DNA from: Melieria omissa
Taxonomy: Eukaryota > Arthropoda > Insecta > Diptera > Ulidiidae
NCBI GenBank assembly: GCA_963971225.1
Contig: OZ020268.1
Span: 15,415,032 to 15,479,031, forward strand
Length of the DNA: 64,000 nucleotides
Direction of reading: 5' to 3'
Position numbers and translations under genes: made by a program. Shown in pieces: positions 47,998 through 60,435 of the stretch. The first letter of the stretch is position 1. Every line of letters starts with the position of its first letter. The notes under the pieces are model-generated. The model was not told the origin of the DNA. It saw only the letters and a program-made list of their open reading frames with translations, and did no database searches.

Positions 47998-50550
47998 ATG
48001 TTGCCGCAACAGTATTGTCTGCGATGGAAATACCATCACAGCAATTTGCAGACCATGTTTTCACAGCTGCTGGACCGCGGTTGCTTCTGCGACGTGACAC
48101 TTGCTTGCGAGGGCCAGCTGATACGCGCCCATCGGGTCGTCCTCTGCGCCTGCAGCACGTTCTTTGACACGGTGCTGACCAACTACGCCAGCGAGCGCGA
48201 TCCGATCATCATTATGAAGGACGTGACATTCGCCGACGTAAAGTGCTTGATTGAGTTCATGTACAAGGGCGAAATAAATGTGGAACACGTAAGTGTTGCG
48301 GCGCTGCCGTTCTTTATTGGCGCTAAAGCATCTGGGGTTGTGCTCTTCTGTTCGCAGGCACATTTGGCGTCGCTACTGAAGACTGCAGATGATCTCAAAA
48401 TTAAGGGTTTGGCGGAGGTGTCATGGCGCGACGAGGACGACGGTCCACCGCCGCCCACACCAGCCACGGAATTCCACTCGCCAACGCGCGTTCACGATGT
48501 CTACTTGCCACCCGAGCAGCATCGCGCCTCGCCCCTGGCGCTCGAGCAACAGCTCGTCGTGCAGCAGCAACAGCAACATCAGCTACATCCACAGCGCGAG
48601 CGCAAGTCGGCCTCGCCGAAGGCGGCGCACGCACAGACCCGCATGCCCACGCTCACGCCAATACCGCCGACGACGAGCGGCATGTCCATTGCTGCTGCTG
48701 CTGCTGCCGCCGCCGCTGCAGCAGCTGCTGCTTCGCCCGTGGAGCAGTATTTGGGTCCAAAGCGCAAACGCGGACGTCCGCCACTGGACGATGCCTACGA
48801 TGTCTTCAATGTGTGAGTTAAATTTGAGCGCCTTGAAAGCGGTTCACTTTTATTTGTTTTTGTTTTTCGTACAGCCGCAAAATGGCACAGTACGCGGGAC
48901 ACTTGGACGCACATCACTCTCACAACCACCACCAGGCGTACGTGGACGCTCGTAACTACGCCGAGGAACAACGTCGTCTCTCGGCCGCGTCGCCAGCACC
49001 CACCACAACGGCGGCCGCTGCAGCCGCTTACCAGCATCACATTCACCAGCAGCAGACCAAGCAGCGCATGCGTCACCATCGTCAGCATCAGCGCTCGGAG
49101 AGTGAGGAAGTGGAGCCGGAAGACCCACACACTGACCCTGAGTGGATTACTAGCAACCTGGAGGTGAATGTGGGCGAGTGCGAGCCGACGGCAAATACCG
49201 GCGGCGAGGATGTGGATGCAGAAATGAAGGAACACAAATTGGAACTGGAGGAGAAGGAGCTGACCAGAGTAGCAAAGGCAGTGGATAAGAAACGACGAGA
49301 ACGCACGCCGGAGCAGCGCGAGAAGCTCGCGCAAGAACGTGCCGCACGCAAGCATTCCAACGGGGAGAGAGTGGAGGAGGATAAGGGTAACGGGGACGGT
49401 GACAGCGGCGAAGATCATCAGCAACATGAACGAAGCCAAGAGGAATTGGCCGAGCAACAACACGAGGCAGACGAGGAGGAATCGGCGACGACTGTGCCAC
49501 AGCCAGTGGAGGAAATCGAAAATGTGCAGCAGTCCATGGAACCGGGCAATGGCAATTCAGGCAGCGCAGCTCCATCAAAGAGCAGCGCAGCGGCCGTTCT
49601 GCCGCCGCCGCTGCATCATGCACACTACGGCAAATATGCGCCGGAAGGCTACATGCTGAACGAGCACGGCATGTTGATGACACACGACTTTGTGCATGCG
49701 TCTGGTGGCGGCATGGCAACAGCCGGGGTGACGTCGTCAACATCGGGCGGTGTTAGTGGAGGTGGCTCTGGTGGAAGCGGCAACGCGACTGCGGCCAATG
49801 GCAGCGACCAAGAGTACGTCGATATCAAAATGGAGGACTACGATGCGGCTGATATGCGACTGACCAGTGAGGAGATGTCACAGTGGCAGGACGTCATCAA
49901 AATGGATGACTACTTGGCGAAAGGGCGACGACCACAATTTTGGGAAGAGCCCTTCACGCGTCGAGTAAGTTTGAGTTGATTGATTGATTGATGTTTTTAT
50001 TATTCATACCTAAATATTAAATGCATCAAGATTAATTGATTAATTGAATTGATTTAAATTATAACAATTGACCTGTGTTCTCCAGGTGTTGGATGCCATC
50101 AAAAATAAACGGCTCGAAATGAAGAAAGCTGCACGTATCTTGGGCGTCTCATATGGCACTCTTTATGGGCGATATCGCGAGGTGTATGGTTGCCTCAAGC
50201 ATCCATATAGGTAGCTATCTGAAAATATTTTTTGTGTATATATCGAAAACTTTTTCGAATGTCGGCTCCTCATTGCAATCACCCATAATGTTATTCATGT
50301 TATATGCTCTTTCCACACAGTAGCACCACCTTTCGTCCGTCGCAGACGAGCCAGTTGGCGGTGCAGCCGCGCTTTGACATCGTATGGCCACCGAAACGCG
50401 ACGGTGCACTCTTGCCAGGCCAATTAGGTGAGCATCGCCAATCGAGTGTCAATTGGCGCTTTTCGTGTAATGGTTAATGTGTATTTTACAGAGATTGGCA
50501 AAATAAGACCAAAAGACCTGAGTGAACTGTGGACTCGGCCGCAACTATGA
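47998..50550 (+). CDS. BTB/POZ - pipsqueak HTH transcription factor
   Basis: Six coding exons join cleanly: 47,998-48,288, 48,358-48,812, 48,875-49,964, 50,086-50,210, 50,321-50,427, 50,492-50,550 (708 residues, all GT-AG, phases consistent). Residues 1-115 are a BTB/POZ dimerisation domain (QYCLRWKYHHSNLQTMFSQL; CDVTLACEGQLIRAHRVVL; YKGEINVEH|AHLASLLKTA). Then come Q/H-rich and alanine-rich runs, an AT-hook-like KRKRGRPPL at about 232-240, and an acidic/basic charged middle (LELEEKELTRVAKAVDKKRR). Near 603-655 is a pipsqueak-type helix-turn-helix (VLDAIKNKRLEMKKAARILG, VSYGTLYGRYREVYGCLKHP). The tail ends WPPKRDGALLPGQLEIGKIR...WTRPQL. Such proteins bind DNA in the nucleus and act in fly developmental gene regulation. 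I cannot say with confidence which fly orthologue (a lov- or CG3726-like gene is possible). AATAAA candidates: 50,950 and 51,276. Confidence 0.9.
48289..48357 (+). other. 69 nt stop-free intron within the BTB domain
   Basis: GTAAGT donor and TTCGCAG acceptor interrupt the codon series ..GEINVEH|AHLASLL.. . The length is a multiple of three and there is no stop in frame, so an unspliced message would encode 23 extra residues between two BTB helices. Splicing restores the standard BTB sequence, so I treat it as an intron. Confidence 0.85.
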
Positions 50551-51592
50551 AAAAAGGCGCAAAAGTGGAGAAACACTATTTGTAAATAGATAACTTAATA
50601 ATAAAAAAAAGTCAGATTGATGTGCGCAGTTGTGCTGCAGTGCTGCTCTCAAGAAGGAAGCACAAACAAAGCACACTTACATATTTATTTATTATGTTTT
50701 CAATCGTTGCGCGACTGCAACTCCAACAGTTTATCGCAGCAAATGGCGAAAGCTCATTAAAAAGACGAGGAAAAGACATGAATCATTGCCAACCAGTACC
50801 AGAGAGCTCAGCTCGGCGCGAGGCTAGTTGTAATTGTTTCCATTTAATGTTTTGTAGTTGCTGTATGGAAATTGTTCTTTCATTCAGTTAATTTGACTTA
50901 AAGCGGCATTTTCTACACTTAAGTGGAGAGTTTAACACAATTAGTGAATAATAAACTAAATTCATGATAGCTAAGTATTAAAAGTGTAGTTATGTAAGTA
51001 TTAAATGTATATACGAGAATTCCAGGCAGGGGCTAGGATTGCCATCGGCATACCTATGCACTCAAGTGGCTGTATGTTCCGGGCGCTCGGTGGTTCCTTA
51101 GCTGTTTAGTAATGAGATCAAGTAATTGTAAACATTTTAACATTAAGTACAATGAAAAGTATTTGGCTGCAATGTAAATAACTGATAACTATCTGATGTT
51201 AAAAATCGGCCGAAAAGGCAAAAATGGATATTGATTAAAAAAATGTTGAATGTGTATTAGCATATTTCGTAATTAAATAAATGAATGACTCATCTCTGTA
51301 TTTCTGAATGAGAGTTTATTGAATTCTTGTTTTTGTTTTACTTAGTGGCGGAATAGTCAAAAAATTGAAATGTAGAGAAACAAAACATCCATGTAAAAAA
51401 TTAATTCGATCGATTGACAGGGTGTGCCCAAGTAATAAAATTAATTCTGCTACTGTGCTGCTTCTTCGCAACGTTTCATTCTCAATGATTTTTCACCATG
51501 CAATATTAACGTGAAACAGCTGATTGAGGCTGGCAACTCACAGTTTGTATATTTGTTGGAATTTTTTAGAAAAATTGTTAGTTTTATTTAAA
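50551..51592. other. BTB 3' UTR and short intergenic region
   Basis: AT-rich sequence with polyadenylation-type AATAAA at 50,950-50,955 and 51,276-51,281. The promoter of the next gene must lie in the last few hundred bases. No TATA or clear initiator was identified. The open frame at 50,622-50,891 is not supported. Confidence 0.5.
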
Positions 51593-53120
51593 ATGTGGAA
51601 AAATTTGAAAATTGACACTGATACAGCGTTTATGCGGTGTTTCGTAACCACCAATGAGGTTAAGTGCATTTTGCACGACCGGCAGGGCTGCTGGATAGCT
51701 GTGATGACGCCCATGGAGGTGCAGCTGCAAGTGAAGGTAAACAGCAGCATGCAGGAAGCTGCAACTGAAATAAATAACCATGTATGCCGTCAATCCATAG
51801 CTGCTAAATAGACGAATTAAATTCGATGCTGAGACTATTTTCGATACGTTGAAGAATGGCGATCTGGAGCAAGCCAGCTGGGCGGTGGCGCCTGTCACCA
51901 ACGAAGCCGGTGATCCAAATGCTGGTGCGGATGCGCTGGAGCGCACTCTAGTATTGAAATATCGCGTGCGCAGGTTTCTTATGAATTTCAAGTGGCAATT
52001 TCGAAAGCAAACGATGCCACAGCTGCACAGCCTGGCGCTGAATGAGACTTCCACCGCTTTGCAAGAGCTGCTGAAAATCGTATCCGAACTACGTGAGACA
52101 GTGCGACGCAAGGAGGAAGAGATTGAACAGTACAAGCGCGAAGGTGCTGTCTTGCGCAGAGGTACATAGTTCGGTTTTATTTAAGTTTCATATAATGTTA
52201 CACAAACTGCTTGTAGTTACGGTTTCAACGCAATCGTACAATTTTGAGCAGCTGGATAAACGCGTCGCCAGCACAAACAACTTTGCAGATATGTTACAAC
52301 AGGTGGTAGAGCAGAAAAAGCCATCGGAACTGCCGGGAATAATTTCAACGGCAAATGCTGAGTCTGTGATAGCGAATGCACTCAATAGTCCCACCAAGCG
52401 AGTCGAATACGTGAAAAAGACTGGGGCGCTTAGACAAAGTCCACGCAATATGTATGCTGCATTTGGATTTACTAATATAAAAGATTAATTTAACGCTTTA
52501 TAAAATTGTTATAGAAAACGCAAATCCTTGCAGGCCGAGAAAATGCGTCTTTCACGTGTGCTAAATGCACGCAAACGACACCTCGAATACGAGAGTAGTC
52601 AAAGCCAAAGTCTCGTGGATAGTCAAGATTTTGGAGCGCAATCGATGCTGAAGGAAGAGTCAAATGCGGCAAGTAGCAGCGCTAACGCCGTTGCCGATGA
52701 GCAGGTAAACGCTCGGGCACTTTCCAATAAGAAAACAAGTGCTGCGACTAAAAGGTGTCCAAAGTAAAGTCTATAAAATTGTATACGTGTAACTAAATAT
52801 TCATTTCATTTTTTGCTAGTAAACGTAAGGTACCAGTTGAGGGAGATGTCAAGGAAAGCAACCCGCAAAAGCGTTCAATTAACACTTTAACAGATCAAGC
52901 TCCTTTGCAGCGTTGCGACGAAACACCGCAGGCAACAACCTCTTTAAATTCTGTTAGTTCTGCTACCAACCGAAGTTCAGCAACTGACACTGACGATAGG
53001 AAACGCCGCAACGTTGTGCTCAGTATAAAGCTATCGAATACACGTGAATTAGGCGTTTACATTGATAACATACTTAACGAGCTAGATGAAATAGACAAAC
53101 AATTGAAAGAGAATGCATGA
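51593..53120 (+). CDS. Probable XLF/NHEJ1-like end-joining factor
   Basis: Proposed exons 51,593-51,736, 51,801-52,161, 52,217-52,451, 52,515-52,754, 52,820-53,120 give 426 residues, with introns of 64, 55, 63 and 65 nt and matching phases. The N-terminal head (AFMRCFVTTNEVKCILHDRQ, then LNRRIKFDAETIFDTLKNGD) leads to W-F-R...MPQLHSLALNETSTALQELL and a predicted coiled coil to about residue 170 (RETVRRKEEEIEQYKREGAV). This order matches XLF/Cernunnos, the XRCC4 partner that helps DNA ligase 4 in non-homologous end joining in the nucleus. The long tail is Ser/Asn-rich with basic clusters (KRKS near 248, SKRKVP near 328). The usual XLF C-terminal Ku-binding motif is not evident. Splicing of intron 1 is the weakest point: skipping it loses codons that also resemble the family. 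AATAAA at 53,179. Confidence 0.68.
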
Positions 53121-54368
53121 TTTTATAAACCGCTGTTGTAATTTGTTCTAATTTTGTTGCGCATAGTGTTAAGGTAGAAATAAATTTTGTGTCGTACAAT
53201 GTTTGTAATAGTTTTCTCGCTTAAAATTGTTTTGTTAAAGAATTTATTGAATGCTTTTTAGATTCCTTTTTATCCAGATTTGAAATTAAGAATGTACTTT
53301 TGTAAAATGCACTACCCCAAACACATACATTTGCATATTAAGCTGTTTTGAAAAATATTTTAAGCAATATACATATAAATACATATATAACATGTGAATA
53401 ATTTTAATAACTATTCATTACTAATACTATTTCTTTGTAATTTCAAATTTATTGCATTGACTAATACAAGTAAGTAAGTAAACTGCAGAGCCAACACTGA
53501 TGTTTGTAGGATGCTAAACCAGAGTCCTGTAATTGATTATCGCTCTAGTTTTGTATGCACATCCGTGTATACATTGCGTTTTTAACTCGCTTCTAATGTT
53601 TTCAAATACATATTACTCGTTAATATGAAATTTTAGATTGTCAAATACTAGCTTAAAGGGGTTTTAGACATTGCTTTTTCGCAAAACTTGGCCAATTTTC
53701 GCTATTTCCGCCTTGCATCTACAGTAATCGAAGACTTTACAACTTAAATGAATCAAAAACATAAGTACCGATGATACGTTAAGTGCCAATAGAAGTCAGT
53801 TTAGTTGGTAGCCAAAAGCGCTGCCGTCTGCGCTGCTGTTACGCACCGACCTAGTTGTCTGACAACCGAACAAGTCGGAAGCTTGTTTTACTACTTTCGG
53901 GCACTTATCGGCGTTTGATATCGCCATGGCGTATCAATCGGTGGCCTGTCCCTCGATGCAAGTAGCAGTGGCGATAAGATAAAACGACGCGTCATACAGC
54001 AGCGTTGCTGTGGTAAATTTTGTATTTACTGATTTATGGTTGTATGTCCTGAATCGTTGCAAATCGTGGGCCTGTGTAAGTGTGCTAATTATCATAATTC
54101 GTGTTGTCGTGTTGTGGCGCGCAGTTACGAATCGGTCACTGCGGAATGACTCTTGCCAGTGGCTGTCGGTGCACGAGTCGAATTAGTTTTTAATCGGACA
54201 GCGCGTTGAGCATTTTGCGTTTTCCAATTGTGGCTGCCAATTCATCGGCGATTGTTGCGGTGCCATTCGATTTGACTGAATTTGAATTGTTCGGGTCTTT
54301 TGTTTGATCCCATCTGTATTTTGGCGCTGATTATGCACGTGCGTTTGTGCGAAGCGTTTGTTGACAAA
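53121..54368. other. Intergenic DNA with likely protease promoter
   Basis: After the XLF-like polyA signal the sequence is AT-rich to about 53,800, then more GC-balanced to 54,368 ahead of the protease start codon. No core promoter is certain. No repeat family is recognised. Confidence 0.45.
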
Positions 54369-57300
54369 ATGATGTTGTTGTTGTTGGTATTATTGTGGTG
54401 CGACACAGCAGTTGCAGCCACTGCAAGTGAGTGAATTTTTCCAACTAGAGTGTGGGAAAATATTATTGGGAAAATATGTGAATTAAGCGACGGAAAATAC
54501 GAAAAAATTTTGTTTGCGACCAAAACATAGTTTAAAGGTTACATGTTTTTAAAGAAACAATCACTGAAAAAACAATTCAACCGTTTTTGAGGCTCTCTCA
54601 TTGGGAAAATTTCAATTAATTGTCGACTCAAATAATTTTTTATGAACCGTTGGAAATAATTTTAGCCCTGAATATTTCTAAATTGAAGTTGAAAATCAAA
54701 TTCGCTGTTGCAGTTGTGGCATAAATGCGTTGATATATTAGTATGAGCTGCCGTGCATCGAAACTCATTCAGGTTACAATGCATCCATATCCAAAAATTA
54801 AATTATTATATACATAGAAATGGAGTCTACGAGTAGGACGTGTCCGGTGGACTTAAATATTACTCATACGCCAGCGTGTACACTTTCTAAAGCGACTTTG
54901 TAGAAAGCACACATCATGTTTGAATATCAGAATTTACGTTTTATGATCAATAGGAACACAATCTATCTATATCTGCGTATATAATATATATATGGTGTGT
55001 TGAAATTTATTGCAGTATCCGCATTTATTGCAGTATCTGTCAAGTAAATGACCCAAAAATATTAAATGAATACAAAAAAAATTATTTTAAAATTAAACCA
55101 CACATTGTTTTACATACATTATATACAAATTTGCAATAATATTTAAACGACAAGTGTGAAAACAATTGCTTCAAACTTTGCACCTTTTTAATCGATTGTA
55201 AGATATGACATTCGCAAATTATACACTTTCCACTTGTAGATAATTTTCTTGTATAAATATGTACCAACAAAATCCAAGCTAATTTAAAAAGTGGTAGATA
55301 ATTTCCATATCGATGGCAACACTGCAACAAACGCGCTGATAGTTCTTCGACATTCATTGTAGTGTTCACACACCCAAACCTAATTAAGTCACGCTGCAGC
55401 GCTTTCTCATTCGATTTTTTACAGTTATTTTTACTATTTTTGTTTTTCAACTTATGTACTTAAGACCGCTTATTATTTTTTGCCATTCGTGTGTGTTCAA
55501 ATTTGGCACTTATTCGTCACACGGAATTATAAGTTTTGTTTGCTTAGTAAGAATGTGTTTAAAAAGAATGTTACTTATGTATGTGTGTATGTTTATCTAT
55601 CTGCTGTATGCGAATATTTAACCCTTTCCGACATGAAAATAACAGCCCGCTGTATGAATTGTATGAGCTGTAGTCCAATATATTGGACATTGTGACTGAA
55701 AGGCTTAAAGCAACATCTGTGTTTCATACAAAACTCCTTCGCACGGTTGACTCACTAACAAACGATTTCCGCCTTCAAAAACGTTTCCTCGTGTTATACA
55801 CTTTGTATGCTTTGCTAGAAGTAATTAAAACAATTACATATTTATCAATTACCCACATTATCAATTGTGATTGTGACTAATGTCATTGATGAATCTTGTC
55901 CGTGAGCGAGTAAATTATCTGTGATAAGAGACGCCGAACACAGGTCGTTAATTTCAGCGTCAATTGCCTGCGGTGATATGAATTTTGTGTATTTTAATAA
56001 AACAATCAATTTTTCAAGGAATTAGTTATTTTTTGCTTAATAAATTCCCATGACGGCGCTAGATAAAATGCTCATCAGAAGCAAATCTTTGTCGGTTATA
56101 CGTTGCCACTTGTTCGCCAATGAATGCAAAGCCTTAGTCTTTCTACTGTTTTTATTTTTTGCGCTTGAAATCGTTCCAATTTCAATTTAAGACATTAGTT
56201 ACTTGCAGAGCTTTAAATACATATTTCTTATCTATTGATGTACATACTTGAAATGAATAGTATTGGATGTTTTGATAAACGAATAAATGCCAAATTGAAT
56301 CAGCCGATGCTGTTTGCTTATGAAAGTCTAATTTTGTGCCTAGATTAGATGACATCAAAATAATATTGACAAACGAAATTTTTTCATCATATTTTTGATT
56401 TTAATTTAGGTTAAGCAGTTGTGGATATGTTTTTGGATATTACGAGATTGAAAAGATTATCATCCCTTAAACATTTTTTTGACAGCATATGTATTAGTAT
56501 TCTTATTTTGCTTAAAGGCATCGCTGTCAGTGATGATATAGAGTGACATCTGTTACATTTGTTTACAACAGAAGCTTTATGTGTCACTTTCTGCCTGGGC
56601 ATAAGGTGCCAATCGAGGGCAGGCGGTCGATATGATGTATAACAAATCTATTCATAAAAACATTTACCGGTTCTGTTTTTACATAAGTGCACATTGTTGC
56701 AGACGTTCAGGTGGTCTGAACGTTATGCAGAAACAGGAAACGTTGACGACGAACCAGGAAGAGACCGAAAACCCACCACTTCCAAGCGGCAGGATAAAGT
56801 CATCGTTGGGCTTTTTGAAAGAAACCAAACGGTCAGTCTGGGAAAAGCAAAAAAAATATAATCGGAAAAGGGCTTGGATATATCCTTAAATACGATTCGC
56901 GACAGGCTTCAGCAATCAGGTATAAAACGTAGCGGTACTTTGTCGAAACCGTTGCTTTAAAAAAGCATATTGAAAAGCGTCTTCAGTCGGCTTACACAAA
57001 TATCGATCGTGATTGGACCAAAGTAATATTTACAGATGAATAAACTTTTGTGTTGTTTGATCCAATTAGACATGTTTGATTGAAAAAAGGTAAAAAATTT
57101 ATTCAACGAAGTGAAAAGCATCTCCAGAGGGTTCATGTGTATAGATGCTTCTCTGGCCAAGGATTTGGCGTTCTAAAGTGTTTCACCGAAAATTTAAATG
57201 CAGTTAGAATGCTGTAATTGTGCTAGTATTGATCATTGAAGACTGCTGAAAAAGTATATTGGAACAATAACACCGAATGAATACTACAAGAAGATAACGA

Positions 57301-59100
57301 CCCGAAACACAAAAGTAAACTATGCAGTAAGGAAAAAGGATCACGATATTGCAACTTTGGATTGGCCCTCACAGTCACCAGATGCAAAGAGAAAAGAGAG
57401 AATTTTTATTTATTTTTAATTTGAATTTTTATTAATTTTAAAGAGAATTTTTAGGCTATAATGAAAGCTAAAATATCAAAAAATAATATAAAATCCACAA
57501 AACATTTTATTCGGTTTTTCAAAAGAACGCAGAGGTCTCTTTCCGTGGAATGTGCTAAAATTTTGGCTGCCAGTTGTCGCCAAAGATGCCATGCAGGAGA
57601 TTGGACCCCATATTAAGCATTCTGTCGAAACCTATAACAATATATATTTCTCAAAAATAAAACATTCTTTCAAATAAATGTACACTCTGTGAGAGAAGAA
57701 CGTTTTTTGTTGAACACACTGTATAATGTTTTTCTGACCAGTACCAGAGCATCGGAATGCCAGCAGAATTTTTTCTCCAGGTATCCAAATATATCAAAAG
57801 AGGAAAATAATCTGTGTCTTCTAAAGGCCAAGTAAAGCTACTAAAATAATTAAAAAATAATGTATTCGGTGATAACAGTGCCTACTCTCTTCTCTGTTCT
57901 AAATTGAGATTAAATTTTGTATATGTTTCGGATCACTGGAATTGGTTAACTTTGTCTTGAAACAAACTTTTAAATACGTCGTAATTGTCGACTATGTAAG
58001 ACGACTAACAAAATCACTCACTCACAAGACGACGACTCACATTCATCACATTGTAATTTTCTTGTTTTCTGCATTGTAGGGTCTGTAGAGCTGACAACCC
58101 TTCAACCCCCTTTAAAGCCAAAAGCCACGGGTGGACGGCCGATTGCGATTAATCAATCGCCGTACCAAGTATCGGTGCGCCTAAAAGCATTCGAGAAGAT
58201 CGGTGGCTATGGCTATGGACATCTGTGTGGCGGCTCGGTTGTATCGCAGCGGCTGGTGCTGACCGCCGCGCACTGCACACTGAAGTAAGTAGACCCCAAG
58301 TCGGCTGAAAACCGACCTGCACACCCGAACGTGCTAATTGCAAAGTGTTGTTGTATCTGATTGCAGCACTGCTGTGCAGCCGTTCACGTATCGCCAGCCC
58401 GGCGAGTTCACATTGGTGATGGGCTCCAGCTATCTGTTCCAGCGCGACGACTACACGCTGCAATACGATGTGCAGCAGGTGCTGCCGTGCCCAGCCTTCA
58501 ATGCGACATCGCTGGCCCACGATGTGGGGCTGCTGTTCGTCGACGGGAGCATACCGTGGATGTGGCCGACAGTGCGCACCATTGCGCTGCAGCCGTCACC
58601 GATAGCGGCTGGCACCATGTGCACCGTCAGCGGTTGGGGCAGAATGTCAAGCGTGAGTAGAAGACTGGTGTCGATCGGATGGTTGACGTTTGAATGGTTT
58701 TATTTTAATACAGCAACAACATCACAATTCGTACATTTTGCTGACGGGTACGTTGCCCATTGTTAGCAACCAGCAATGCGGCATCAATTTGGGTTACATT
58801 CCTGAGGGCATGATGTGTGCTGGCTATGCGGAGGGCGGCGTGGACGCATGTCAGGGGGACTCTGGCGGTCCGCTGGAGTGCAACGGCTACCTGACGGGCA
58901 TTGTCTCGTGGGGCATTGGCTGCGCACGCGCCGGCTATCCGGGTGTCTACACGAACGTATCCACCTACTTGAGTTGGATCAAGTCGGTAAATGCGTCGCT
59001 GAATTACTACAGATACAGCGATGGCGTGGGCGCTGCCCACAAGCAAACGCCAATGGTTGTGGCAACGATATTTGCGAGCATATTGCTAACGATTGTTTAG
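54369..59100 (+). CDS. Secreted trypsin-like serine protease A (atypical activation site)
   Basis: Exons 54,369-54,426, 58,080-58,284, 58,367-58,652, 58,714-59,100; 311 residues. Exon 1 encodes the signal peptide ([19 protein letters not shown]). The S1 chymotrypsin-fold domain has the catalytic triad His84 (LTAAHC), Asp140 (AHDVGLL) and Ser233 (GDSGGP). Asp227 six residues before the serine and the glycines of SWG and YPGVYT predict cleavage after Lys/Arg. The propeptide junction reads [10 protein letters not shown], so the new N-terminus would be Ala-Thr, not the Ile/Val-Val/Ile that normally forms the activating salt bridge. The C-terminus is a hydrophobic segment ([15 protein letters not shown]), possibly a GPI or membrane anchor signal. 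Introns are phase 1, 2, 0, as in protease B. Intron 1 is 3,653 bp and holds transposon relics. AATAAA at 59,249. The exon 1 link rests on phase and signal peptide. Confidence 0.8.
55622..55704. mobile_element. 83 bp TTAA MITE, copy 2
   Basis: Flanked by TTAA at 55,618-55,621 and 55,705-55,708. Left end CCCTTTCCGAC, right end inverted GCCTTTCAGTC, and the same internal palindrome GTCCAATATATTGGAC as copy 1 (31,754-31,836), with identical length. It lies in the first intron of protease A. Confidence 0.87.
56640..57722 (+). mobile_element. Tc1-like transposon relic
   Basis: Degenerate frames give [40 protein letters not shown] and VIFTDE (first catalytic Asp). After frameshifts come [10 protein letters not shown] (second Asp) and DWPSQSPDA, where the DDE third block is broken by an AT-rich insertion or deletion. 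A final [20 protein letters not shown] follows. A possible right end CAGTGTGTTCAACAAAAAAC (inverted) stops next to TA near 57,722. The left end was not found. The relic sits in protease A intron 1. Confidence 0.8.
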
Positions 59101-59470
59101 TTTTACGATTTAAGTTTTAGTTAGTTGTTTTTTGTATAGTTTTAAGTAGTTGGCTTCTGTATTGTTTTTAAAACAATAAGCCTATGTTATAAGTTTGTAA
59201 AGACTGAATGAAACAGTATTAGATTTGAGATTTTGTTTAGTGCCATGCAATAAAAATAGACTTTAAAACGATATCGTCTTATGATTGTATACGTGGGTAG
59301 GTAATAGGAAACGTTTGGAAAAGCATGTGTTTACATAAATGTTTGTAGCTTTACCCTCGTTTCATAAAAGTGGGGAAAAATAATAAAATCTCATTTTAAA
59401 GTATATCTCCGCATATACATCCGAATCTGCAAAATGGCATTGCCCTAAATATACTAAATTTGTGGTATCA
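59101..59470 (+). other. 3' UTR of protease A and intergenic DNA
   Basis: TAG at 59,098-59,100 is followed by T-rich sequence and an AATAAA at 59,249-59,254. Nothing else is recognised before the CACAGTG-ended element. Confidence 0.55.
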
Positions 59471-59475
59471 CAATG

Positions 59476-60435
59476 CACAGTGATTCGTTCCATAGACAAA
59501 ATTCAAACAATTTATGGTCTCAGGTTTTAACGATTTTGATGTCATTTGAAAGAAAAAACTCCAGCTAAGAAAACCCCAAAAAATCGGTGCACAAAATCTA
59601 TTACTGTCTATGCAAAAGCGGCTCAAAGTTGAAACTTTTTCCTGAAAAAAATTGATATTCATATTCATATTCATATTTTCTGTTTTTCAGTCTAGTGGGT
59701 AAAAAAATTTTAAAATACATGGTTATCAAGAAGTTAATTAAACTTTCAATATAGAATAAGAAATGATGTGGCCATTATCGCTTTTAATGTTTTCTCAAAA
59801 TTTGCAAAGCGTAGGCTTTTACTTCACTTTTAATTCAAAATATTTTTCTAAATTAAAAATCTGAAAATTGGCAAATTTACAGGAAAATATCTAAAAAGTA
59901 TGTGAAAGTATGTTCCTGGATTTTTTTCTATTTTAAGAATCTTCCTTTCTTTGTCGTATAATGTAATGACATCCTCCGATATCTTCCGATCTCAGAAAAT
60001 AATTCAATTTGAAAAATGGTCTAATCATGTATTTTTTCGACAAAATTTATTTTATTTATGCCTAAAAGTATGCAATCAGCACGAAAAATGATAAAATCTG
60101 CAAAAATGCAAAACATACATCTATTATTATCGTTTTTATTGCAAAACTAAATGGTCTTACGACAGTTTATGTTACTGTTTGCAATAATCAATGTTGAGGT
60201 TACCGATTAAATGTAAAATCTGAAAAATCTAACCAACACACTCGTTGATATACCTCACCAAAAATGACAAAAATGGCAAAATTAAGTCAGGTATTGCCAA
60301 ACTACAAAAGTTTAAGAAAAACAAAATGGATATTTCAATTCAGCAGACCATACTTAACTGGTATATCAAATTCTATGAAGAATAGACCACTCCTTCTAAT
60401 TTTGTCCCGCGGTTGTATGGAGTCGAATCACTGTG
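59476..60435. mobile_element. Transib/RAG-type nonautonomous element (candidate)
   Basis: Inverted ends begin CACAGTGATTCG at both sides. From the left: CACAGTG, 13 nt, then ACAAAATTC. From the right (minus strand): CACAGTG, 23 nt, then ACAAAATTA. TCCATA is shared inside both spacers. A 5 bp CAATG flanks each side (59,471-59,475 and 60,436-60,440). Transib transposons are known for CAC-starting heptamer/nonamer-like ends and 5 bp duplications, and CACAGTG is the V(D)J recombination-signal heptamer. The 960 bp interior has no transposase frame. CAATG is nearly its own complement, so the duplication could be overstated. Confidence 0.55.

Noticed and set aside
48389..49743. Several long frames on both strands over the BTB gene
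   Set aside because: Shadows of the GC-rich coding exons in other frames; the BTB frame alone has domains and consistent splice phases.
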